DNA from: Acanthaster planci
Lineage: Eukaryota; Echinodermata; Asteroidea; Valvatida; Acanthasteridae
DNA: 64,000 nucleotides
Direction: 5' to 3'
NCBI RefSeq assembly: GCF_001949145.1
Contig: NW_019091411.1
Location: 1,016,328-1,080,327 of the forward strand
Shown here: piece after piece, positions 27,601 through 39,600 of the stretch
Numbering within the stretch: position 1 is the stretch's first letter
Layout of the letters: the number at the start of each line of letters is the position of its first letter
The notes under the pieces: generated by a model
What the model was told of the DNA's origin: nothing
The model's input: the letters and a program-made list of their open reading frames with translations, nothing else
The model's database searches: none
Position numbers and translations under genes: made by a program

Positions 27601-30600
27601 TCGCCAGTTTAAACAGTAATTTGAATAATTTTTGTATTAAAATTTCAAGTTCTTGACATATGACAGAATGGGCAGTACACATCCATGTACAAAGCAATGG
27701 CCTCTCTGAGTTTTGAAAGCTGATTTTCTCAAACTGAAATAAAGAAACGGATATGTCTTTTTGTGCATCCAAATGAATCCAACTGTATAACATGTTCTTC
27801 TATCACAAAAATGTTTCCAGCATGAGACGCTTGGGTGAAGGGAAGCACATGTAGCCCACATAAGAAAAGACTGACAAGTTGCAGTTGAAATTTAACACTA
27901 TCAATGACGCCGTAACGACATATTTCATTGGATCATGAAACAAAAGCGTAAGAGTAGAGAGGCAATGAAATGTATGGGTGACAAGTTACAGTGTGGCGTC
28001 ACACTGTATGCTTCTCCCATGATTTATTCAGGGATTACCACTGGGTTTTCCACTTTTCTTCATCTGGAGGGAGTGCGGCCAACCACATATGAAACCTAAG
28101 CTGTTATATGCAGCCTCCGATAATAATTTCCCCTCTCGTCATAGTCACAGATGGGAACATACTCAGCTGGGCTTTAAAAAAAAGGAGGGAAAAAAAGGGA
28201 AAAAAAAGAAAAAAAAGAAGAGAAAACAGACAAATGGGGGTCCCATTCTGGGACTGAAATGAACAGGCTGGTGCATAGGGGAAACCTTACCAATAATAAA
28301 TCTATTCATTCATCACCCGGGCTGTACAGGGCATACAAAAGATGTTTAACTTTCCGACAGGGTCTATTTGCAAACCTGGACACTATGCACACAGTGGCAT
28401 GCTACAACACAAAGGATGCGTCCTCCGGTTTTTCTTGGCACAGTCCAGAGAGGGGGAAAATAAAAATCGGTTTCACTTTTAGGGGGAAAAAAGGAGTTCT
28501 TTTTCTTAGTGGCGAAGTGGAATATAAATGTGTGTGTCATTTCTCCATTTGTTTATCAAAGTCCAAGGGAGATTCAATTTAGTGAACGAAAACAATGGGC
28601 CGTTAAAGCTTCTTTCGTCGTTAGGTCATAGAGGGCTGACGAAGCCTGCAAAAGAGCGATTGGAAGTGGCTGATTATTGATTTTCATCAGTGAAACAAAT
28701 TGTCTAAAAAGGATATGCCAGTGACACAGATAGCTACGAATCTGTGAGATTTATCAACAGAAGCATTCAATCCAATTGCGTAAATGTGCCTTATTTTGTC
28801 TGTTCATTCCTTTAAAAAAATTGATAACTTCCAACAAAAAGGAAGGTACCAAGGATGTGATATTTTAGTAGCACTTTTGACTCAACTGTATAACAAAAAG
28901 TTTTCGTTTTGCATGCATGATATTAAGAGGGCAAATGGAGTCACCAAATTAACAGGTTCAACATAACATGCACATGAGATTTTACCACTCCTGCCATTTC
29001 ATTATATGATTGACAGGCTGTCTTGGGTTCACTCATCCCACACAAAATGCATTCCCATAGGTCACAGAATAATACACCCCCTCACTTAGGAGTATCTGAA
29101 TTGGATTGAACTTGACGTTTTCCCTTAGATTTCTCATTTCATTTTATGGCTGTTTTTCAAAGTGAAAGACGAAAGCAAATGTTGAGGCCAGCATTATGAT
29201 ATTAGCCCTAACCCCCTAGGCTCCTGCACTAGAAAGCATACTGACCCTCACAAAATCCAACAGGTTCATGTACTTGTCTATGTACATATGCAGGTTAATG
29301 TACCAAACCTGATAAACTCCAACAGAATGAGCCTGTTGGATGGGTCTATGCAGTTTAGGATGAACTGAACAGTACCAAATCTGACAAAATCAAGCATAGA
29401 CCAACAATTAGTACAGCAAGCCAGACACTGTACACAGTGACCCGTGTGTGTCCCAACTCACACAGAATCCAACACCATTTCCCTGGGCCTTTCATCCCAA
29501 GTCTCACAAAATTCAACAAGAAGTTCCTCAGGTATGGTACCAAACCTGCCAAAACCTCACAAAACCTGCTGTTGGAGTATGGCAGGTTTTGGGTAGTTAG
29601 GGTTAATCAATCAAATAATCAACAGTGTCTCATCACACCAATATCAATTTTCAACTCCATCTTGTCTCCTTTTTACCTGCCTCAACAACAGACTAGGGCT
29701 GCATCCAAATCTCTTGTCCAGAGCTAGGTCTAGGTCTTCGCTCCATTGGAAATGCGAGGAGACGTGCAGACGATAGACCTAGCAGTAGCTCTGGAAGCCC
29801 CTTTCGGACACGGCCTAGGACAGATTTCTTCTAACAATCTTTACAATTGACCATTTCAAAATGGTAGCTTGTGAATTTCGTGTGTGCATTTAACAGGTAC
29901 GGAGTGAAGGTGCTCACATTTACCGGTCGGCCTGCATGTTTGTACTGTCCCACAAAGCTTATGAATGCATTTGCCACAACACAACCATCATTATGAACTG
30001 GCTCCCTCACAATCATTAACAACTTAATTTCAATCACTGAGTTGACTTCAATCCATCAGCAGGTACGCTGGAAGCCCACTGTACTCTGCTCATGGATTCA
30101 CTCTCAAGATGGAGAATCATGCCCATAACGTATTTGGCTAAGTGCCTTGTCAGTCAGAAATCAGCAACACAGCTTGAACCCAAACCTGGGAGCCTATGAT
30201 TAACACGAACAGGCTCATCCCCAGGGCTTCATCAGGAACAGACTTATTAGATATAGGCCCTGGTGTGTCATCCCCCTAAACCATAAGCCACCGCTTCGGT
30301 AATTCAAGACAACTCCACGGGGTTATCTTGACCACTTTTGGTGAGGTGTGATTCTCGGAAAATGGGACTGCATCACATGTAACTATATAAATCAAGATCA
30401 AAAATAAAAATGAGTAACACTATCTTGCCTTCCACCGAAACACACAACTTCACAAAACATTTTTGTTAATTATCTAAACCATTCCTGAAAGCCTTTAAAA
30501 ACTCCTAAGAACAGAAAATCTGCTACATAAACCTGTTTTTTTTTTAGTTCTACTTTTTAACTGACAACTGACTGTTGTATGAATAAGAAGGCCTTTCTGA

Positions 30601-33600
30601 CATCAAAGGGACAATTCGGTTTTTTTTTGTCAGGAAAGGCAGAATCGTGTTGTAGGGACAAAAATTTGCCCCCATCATGTTTTGGGTCCCTATCAGATGT
30701 TGCCAACAAGTACATGTACATGTGTGCTCATGCAACAACCCAACAAAGATAAACAGTTATCACCAACATACAACACAAAAAAACAGAAAACAAAAACAAA
30801 ACGACACAACAGAACAGCAGATCCTACAAACACTCACAGTAAATAAAGTTAAAAGGAATGAAACAGAAAGAAAAAGGTGAGGGAAAGCCTACAAGCGTGA
30901 AGGTCAAAACAAAACAAATTATAAATCCAGATATGATGTATTTCATGTCATCTGTATTGACTACTACTGAACAAACCTACTGGCAAACAAGTTGTCTGTA
31001 CATACATCCAAAAGGAGTACATGTACATGTATATCTACTAGTATGTGCAGGTGACAGGTGGGCGATTAGACAGGTACTCATTCTCACGTTAAACTTGATA
31101 TGACAGATCAAACCTAAAGTGGGTTATAGTGCACTTGAACCTAGCAAGGCAGTGAAGCATGACCCAGCAGACAAACAGATGAAAGACAAATTGGTTTTGG
31201 ACACTGCCATTGGTGATGCATTATTTGTGCGGGTGCGGTCCACTGTTTCCATGCATCAGCACAGTCTAGTCTTGAGATCTTTTTCATATGACCTTTTTTT
31301 TGGGGGGGGGGAGGGACAAGCATAGTGAATGTAGACATGCTTGAGATGCTTCAGACCATGCCAAAATAGAATTTTTGGTTGAGTATTTTTGGTTACTTTT
31401 ACACTGACAAATTATTTGAGGAGAATTTTTCAACAAAAGGCCCAGAAAGAGATCAACAATATTTGTAAGAGCCAATGCCACGAATATTTCTTTGTTACAA
31501 GTGTAGTGAGTCGTTCAATTCTTTATTGTAGTAAAAACTATGGTATTTGACCTTTCTATTTGGTTTACTACATTGAAAAGTGCACCTCTTGAATACTTTC
31601 AGTTTTGCATGCTTTTCTTGACAACTCAGGTGTTGTTGCTCCCATGACCTTCAGGGAACTACAGTTTCACTTTAGGGATTTCCTCTTAAGATTGCGAACC
31701 CAAACTTCGTTCCTTGGAAATATTTGTGAGAAAGGGTTGCTCATGGGAACAGCTTTCCTCCATGCCCTACACAAGAATGAATCAATAAGGAGACAAAATG
31801 TCACTGCAGCAAAACATCCCAAACTGTTGCAACGTTCTAAGCTCATATACCTCCAACCATGGGATTTCTGCCCAGATTGACTTCACCGTGCTGCTCATTA
31901 ATATGAATATTTGCATTAGCCTAAATTTTAAAGGCAAAAAAGCCACCAAAATATCATTCAAAATGGCCAAATGAAAGTTGAAAATAAGGATATATACGAC
32001 AAAAAAAGGTCAATTTTCCAGAACTGACAATGCACCCTTGTTCCCCTTAACAAGACTGATATGTGTAATCAATTTAAATTCTGGTAAACTTGAGGTGAAC
32101 AACTGAAAAAAAAAAAAATCATATCTCAATATCTTCGGATGGATACACCGGTAAGAGGTCCTTGAATATACTCTACTCAGATAAAAGCATCAGGATCAAG
32201 AATTGCCTACTATGAAGGCCCCCTTGGCAAAATGGATAACAAAGAACATGCCTCCTCTTCTAAAGACCGAATGGTTCACAAGGTAGTTCTCTATTGTTCT
32301 CAATCCCCGTTTCCAACTCACAGCTATACATTGTGTAACCATCCCTGTTCACTTCAAAGAATATATATCCTTTCACTACAGGCACTATGACATGACGTGT
32401 GCACACCTACACCTCTACATGTACACCCCCCTAAGTCTTCAGGCTAGAAAGGATGATTGGGATACAAAACACGCACTTGTGGTTTTTTAGAGGGCATCTT
32501 CGATTCCTGCAAGGCTTCATTCAGTGTAAAACCACACACCCTTCCTGGTTTGAAAGCCCAAGGTATGAGGAAAAATGTAAGACTAAATTTCTTTTAGTAC
32601 ATGTCTTCCTTGGTGAATTTACTGTTGTTTGTCATGGCCACATTATTTGTACATGTACATGTACATGCCAAGCTGCATGTAATTTTCCTGCATCAGCTCA
32701 AGCCCTTGTTGAAGTCTCTCTAGAGGATTTAGAAACTTCCCTTCTTCATTTACTAGCTCACGAACTAAATCCTGTTGTCCCCCATCAGCATTAGCTGGCA
32801 ACAGATCTATGCACACAAAAAGGGCCCTCATTGGAGCATTGACCTCCAATGTCAAAAATTGACAGGACTTGACAAGCTCCAAATAGTTGTGAAAATATCT
32901 TGCAGGGGGAAAAAATTCACCCTCCTAAGCCAGGGAAAAAAAATCTGCGCCTGCCTGTGTGAGCGGGCAAAGGCTTGGAGCATTACATAGAAACTAGCCC
33001 TTGTAGGGGTAAGGTAATTTGTTTCAAGCTTGTTTTCACTGGTTGAACTGTGGCACCTGATTAGGGAGTTTGTCAAGGAAGTGTTATTCCACTACAGAGT
33101 ATATGCAAGTATACACCTGTACACAGTTGCATGCACAAGTAGAGAAATTTAGCAATAACAGAGACGTCCAGATTACTAGATGCATTACCTGCACAATGCT
33201 GCAAGGCTTAGCCACAATGGACAAAAATTCCACCAAAAAAAAAGAATGGCCCAATGCAAATTATTCTACTTATACTTGCTGCAATACTGTCAGACTGTGC
33301 TCTACTTCCAAGCCATCAATATCACTACCTTGGCTGATACAAGAAACACAGTGTGGAGTAACTACCTTTGATGGGCCATAAAATTGAGTCCCAATGGGCT
33401 TGAAGACCTTGGGTCAAAGAGCCACTGGACAAATTACAATGTACTGGGTAACTTTTAGCACACTTTGGGCAGCCAGTTCAATGAGCAATCTAACAATGCC
33501 TATGGTGCATGTGCTCATGAAAAGCTACATGTACACTGTACGATCATTTTGGTGATGCAACAGGTTTTTGATCAATGCGACTGCAGGGCGAAAGAAATTA

Positions 33601-36600
33601 AAAAAAATATGTCTTCATCTTGGATCAAATCATCACGCTTTCACGAGAACGATATTGGTGTCACTTTTAACTCCTAAATGTGGCCAAAAAGAAGGTTTCC
33701 TAATAAATGTATGCCTAAAATGCACTTTGGAAGCAAACAATAATATTAGCAACTGCATGTTTTGACATATACATTTAGCAAGCCAACTCCTGATCTTTAG
33801 TTATAATACATGTAAGAGAACAAATATGTGCTTGGCTGGTCTTAAACCCCCATTCATAAATACCTGTTTCGTCAGAGTCAAAAGAAGTCAATATATGATA
33901 GATTTCCAATGCTTTTGATCTTGAATTTTACTTTCATTTTCCTGAACACCCCTGTCTATTTTACGGTATATTCTTTGTACAAATTGTCCAGAAGAATCTC
34001 CACATATGGACTTGACGGGCGCATGGCGTGTTTGGGTGCTGTGTCACACACAGACTCTTGACCAATAGGGATAGAGTCAACTGCCTTGTATCCAGGTGCG
34101 AGAGAGTTTTTTAACGCAGCGGGCATTATCACATCTCAGCGGGCATTATCAAATGTTAATACACTGTCAAGTTGCACGTTGTTGAACAGGGAGACTGTCT
34201 GAGGTATTTATGAATTAACAATAAAATCCCTAACTTAACACGATTTTAAGAAAAACTAAATGATACATCTGCATCTGACAAATGAAAGCACATGTAACTT
34301 TTTGCTCATGCCAACGAAGATCTTTAGGCCACTCCACAGTCCACACACTCCGATAAAACACAGGGTGACAAGAAATACGTGTACCACTCACACAACACGT
34401 AATACCATGCCTCTCTGGCCCCAAGCAGGACTGAATTACTCTTTGAGAAGTGCACCAGATCCATGCAGAAGCCGTATTGGATTCTTGCCAGTGTGAAAGG
34501 AGTTTAACCAAAATCTCTGGGGGTTAGATCTAGGTATGTTTTTGGATCATGTGGAAGGGCTTCTGGGCCCATTTACATAGAGAAGCAATAACCGAATGTG
34601 GAGACAGAAGATGGTACAGGCTATGTTTCACATTTATGCATGAGGTGGAAACATAAGCCAGCCAATTACTGACTCTCCACAATAATCCTATGGGGAGAAT
34701 TGAAGGCACGACTAGGAGGTGTTCAACCATGTCAGCCAAGTCCATGAGGTCACACCTAGCAAGACTGCTGAGTAGCAAGAATGTAGATCTCAGTGTAACA
34801 TCATTGAAAACTCTCACTGGTCTCTATTAAAATACAGCGGTTCACAACCCTTATCGCACAGTCTGTCCGATCTGGGTGTAAATACTCCCATAGGAAACCA
34901 CTGTGTTTGAAATTTTTTCTTTGCACAGAATACCCTTTTGAATACTAGCAGGTAGTAGATACTCACCTTGGGCTGTGCTGCTCCACAGCGTCCTCCTGGG
35001 ATGTCCGGGGCTGTGACAAACAACAAACAGGGAAACAAGTATTAGATAACCATGTAGTTGATCAGTATCCAAATAACCAATCCAAGTCACTACAAAGTCA
35101 CTGGGGCAATTTCTGGTCAAATTACTGAATGATTAGCAAAACAGTTTTGATAGTAAGGTAGTAAGCTAGTAAACAAAAACATTCTGCTTTGCCTGCACAT
35201 ATTTAATTTGCAACAGAGCTATTCTGCATATCATATCAATGAAAGCAATGGCGACTTGAATTTTAGATTACCGCAATGCCTTTCACAGCCATCTCCATGT
35301 AGAGTTATACATGTGTGTTCAAAATTGAAAACATTACGCTAACTTTAAATGTTCAGATGTCACAGCCATGACATGACATGTTCATGCTTGACAGCTTGAG
35401 GGTAAATGAAGAATTCATACTCTTGCTTCAATATATTGAATTCTTCGTTGGGAAATTCAATGTAGTTTACTCTTTCTGGTCTTCTTACAAAATTCATCTA
35501 ATGGACTACCAATTAAGCCATGTGTTTTACAATACCACAGCACCAGCTTTGGGACATTGTTCCAACATTGAAGGACTAGTATACAAGTTTGCACATCACT
35601 CGAACAAGTCTGTCAAAATGTGCATGTACTATTCAGTGGGGCATTCTTTGCATACCATATCAATGACAAAGGTGTAAACATTGGGTTGAATGCTGTGTAA
35701 CCCCACTACAAACATTTCACAGCTTTACCACTTCAACAGTTCCACAAATAATACAACAGCCACCCCAAATATCATTTTCCAAATGTACATGTAGATGTCT
35801 GTATTCTCTTTTGTATATTCAGAACGTTGACAGAAATGCCCAAGAACTGACAAGCATGATGTTTCCAGATGTCAGTGTGTGCATTTTTAAATACAGACAG
35901 GAATTTGTAACTTTATACCCCAACATTATTTTGTTTGTACCTTTAGTGACGACTGATGGATATGAGACAAACCACCTCAGGCAATAGTTCTTTTGTCCTT
36001 GAGGTCTCCCAAAATAGGACTTGCCATCAACAGAATAAACCTAAGACACATTTTATTCACTGTATAACAGCTACAAACCCATTCTCTATGGTATAACTGA
36101 GACGAAAGCAAACAACTCTGAAGGGAACTAAATTAATTATGACAGCAGAACAAGGAACTTTAGGAAAAATTACAATATGTTCTATTATGTTTGTGTTGTT
36201 CTGTGTTGTTTGGAATTTCCCATTGGCCGACTTTAGCAGCTGATTATCAAAATAAACATATAAAAAATTCTGGTACATGTACATTTCCAGTCTCAAAGGT
36301 CCTGTCAAAATCAAGCGACAGCAGCAGCATGGTTTACATATACATGTACATGATAAACCATCCCACCTTAAGGTACAATTAATTTACTTGATTTTATGAA
36401 CTTGGAAGCTTGTGGGGGGGGAATTAACCCCATTCACATAAATGCCAAGGTTGTAGAAACATGTACATGTACATGTATATCAATTAATTGCCATGGTAAC
36501 TCACATACAATTTTGCACCTATTCTTGTCCAATTTACCAACTGCAAGCACATGTCCTAATTTAATTTCACATTAACCATTCAGGATTTCCTCCAGCGGCA

Positions 36601-39600
36601 CAGTTAAGTAAACATCTGACACAGTTTCCTTTGGGATAAATGGAAGGAAATACATGCAAGCAGGCACATTCCACTGTTTCAATTCTTGTTTCAATCACTG
36701 TATTTTTACATTTATTTGAGTTTCATATAAATAGGGTTGTCATGTTTAACTGTAGAGAAAAATCAGTCGGGGTAGAGGTTTGTCATCTTTTCCTAATAAC
36801 AGCTATTGCACAAGGAAGCTTGAAGAATCACTGCAATGGAACAGTCAAATTCAGTCTCTTAATATTAAGGGATCCTTGAGAGTGATTAATGGCACTTGAT
36901 CAGTTTCATTGCACTTTAACCAACTCATTAAAGCAAGGAGGAAGGAAAAATATGACGTTACTAATTAAAAACAGCCTATCATAACCACTCAACACAGACA
37001 GTGCATGTTGGCCCACATGTACATTAATGTTGCCAGGAGAACCTCTGGACACTGAACTTTTGTACAATTAGCCAGCAATATAAATCAAGGATATCATCAA
37101 CACACAATTACACAAGGCTTTTTAGGGTAAGCATAAACAACAGACCCTTTTTAACTTACCCCCAGACCAAAATAAAACTACTGATCAATGCTAGGATTCT
37201 GGTTATCACAAACTATCTAATCTGGCTCGACAATAGCTCGTTCATTTTTTCTTTCAGAAGAAATGTCAAATTTGTAAGATTTTTTTAAATAAAAGGTAAT
37301 ATTTTCTGCCAAAGACCATAACTGAGAGCAATTTAAAATAAACTATTCTGAAACAATATCGAATAATATTCTTTACTATCAGTTTTATCATTTCAAGTTT
37401 GACATTTCACAAACCAATTCAACCTTCAATACACATAAAACTACAAGCAAAACCAACTGAAATGTATAATAAACGGCACTTGTTTTGGCATTTGTCCCTA
37501 AATAACTAATGAGCCTTTTTCAATAGTTAAAAGGCAAGTTGTTCGATCATGTCTGCAGGTTTTCAGAGTTCAAACACCTCAGTGTGAGAAGAACTGATCT
37601 CCAGTCATCCAACCCTACCTTTAATATAACGATCAGGGGGGAGAAGCCAATGAGGCATTTCAATTCCTCATACTGTCATTCATTCCACTTGGTGCAGTGC
37701 TTCACACGCCCTTGTGACATTAAAGGGCCACTCTGTTCCACAAATCAAGCTCTTGGCGTTGGTTTATTCATGCATCTATTTATCCCACTGTCCAGAACGC
37801 ACCCACCATTCACGGGCCCAATGCTGTTTATCAACTGTGTCTAGTTGAAGATACACAAGTCCATGGGTGCCCTCAGTGTGTTAAGGATTTAATGAATTCT
37901 GGTATATATCCAACCATGAGTGACGACCAACAGCTTAACCAGTCAAATGACATGTATAACGAGGCAGTTCACAGGTAAATACCATTCACAGGTACAACAC
38001 TAAAGGGGTAGTGGAGCCAATCATCAATCAATCCTTCTCAGGTGCACACTTGCTACTAGACAAAGATCACTGAAGTACAGAAAGACAGTAGTTTGGAGAA
38101 GGCTAAATGAACACGTACAAGCCATCTCAAATGTTATTAAGTTCATATAGTAACTTGCCCATTATCTAGAAGAGAATTTGTACAAGTGTCATAAATTCAC
38201 ACTACCAAGTAACATAGAATAAATGTAAGTGTACACTTGCTTGTGGTATTATATTTTATATTAAACTTTTTAAATTTCATAAATATTTTTACAATATTTT
38301 ACTGGGGTTTCACTTATGTAACCTGTCAACTCTTCGTGTATATGTGTTTTCAACCTTTAATATTCTTTTCCTTATTAATGAAGATCATTCCCCAGGTGAC
38401 ATGGTTACCATAAAATTATCATAGTTCCAAGAAAATATTCACTCTGTAATACCTCTACATTTACATTTTTCTCATGGTTTATACAGTTTTGGACCGATCA
38501 GTAAGTGAAAGATAATGCAGTATATCAAAGCTCAAGAAACACAAAAAGCAGTGATAATGTTAAAAACAAGATGGCTCCTTAAATTCAGAGTTTGGGGGTG
38601 AATTTGTATGTGTGACCAAAACTCACTCAGAAAATTAATATTTCGTGAAAGTGATGGATCAAGGTCAGATATGTCGGATTTTCGAAGTGAGAGGCACTAG
38701 TTGTCTGCCTTGTTATTGTATAATATTTGGACTAGTGTCAGTGAAATCTGTTGAATTTGTAACAATTAGTTGCTTCTGTCAGCATGAGTGGTTATGAATG
38801 ACGTAAAGTGTACACATCTAACCAGTCCAAGGAACCTGCGATGATTTCCTTATGAACGTCCTCAAATTGGGCCGGATGCCAAGTCACGCACCAAACAGAA
38901 ACCAAGGAGAAATTTCCACTTGCCAAGCTCTCCCCTCCTCCCAGTTCTTCTCACTATTGCTGCTTTGGGGCATGAGTACCGGTTAAGATGTCACTCGCTT
39001 CTTTGTTTCTATTTGCTTGCTGGCCTGTCTTAATGACCTCGGCAACTCGGGAGTGAATGTCAGATGGTGTCATTTTCATCTAAACCTGTCACATGGCACT
39101 GATGGCAGGTGGCCTAGCATGGAGATGCAAACACAGTCCAAATAGAAGTCACAGAGAAAAAACATTTACAGGTGGCTTTCTCACACGAAGGATAAGTACA
39201 GTGTACACTATACTGAATATGCAATACAAAGGCATTATTTCCCATACATTTCCAATGTACATGTACTGTACATATACAGGTATGATATGAGATACAGGAG
39301 AATGAAACGCTCTCTGACCATACAAGCACAGCTTACTGCTGAAGTCAAAGGTTTTCCAATTGTTAGTTTTCGATGGATAAATCCCAAACTATGCACCAAA
39401 GCGTAAATGTTCTCAATTTTGAGCACGTTTTCAAATAGTTATGGGCCTCGAGCTAGACTAAGAGAGGGTGCTATTTCCTCAGCAACGGAGGCTCCTCTGG
39501 TACTAGCTGTGCATCACTGGTTCACCAACGACTAGGAAATGCAAGTGTTGCAGTCGCATCACTACCAACAAAATGAATACTCCTGACCAATATGGCTCTT

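Larger units (their letters stand above)
10644..34966 (-). other. AFF intron b/c, 24.3 kb, repeat-rich
   Basis: This single long intron lies between the micro-exon at 34967 and the Ser-rich exon at 10643. I saw no further exon with family similarity and no convincing nested gene on either strand. It holds the repeats listed separately: G-rich tracts at 12268 and 13191, a LINE-like tail near 15.8 kb, tandem duplications at 16508 and 19175, an inverted-repeat element at 22631-23335, a direct repeat near 26 kb, a purine tract at 28171 and inverted-repeat DNA at 29693. Long stretches between these (for example 10.7-12.2, 20-22.5, 30-34 kb) show only AT-rich sequence with homopolymers and ACATGT tracts. 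Confidence 0.75.
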
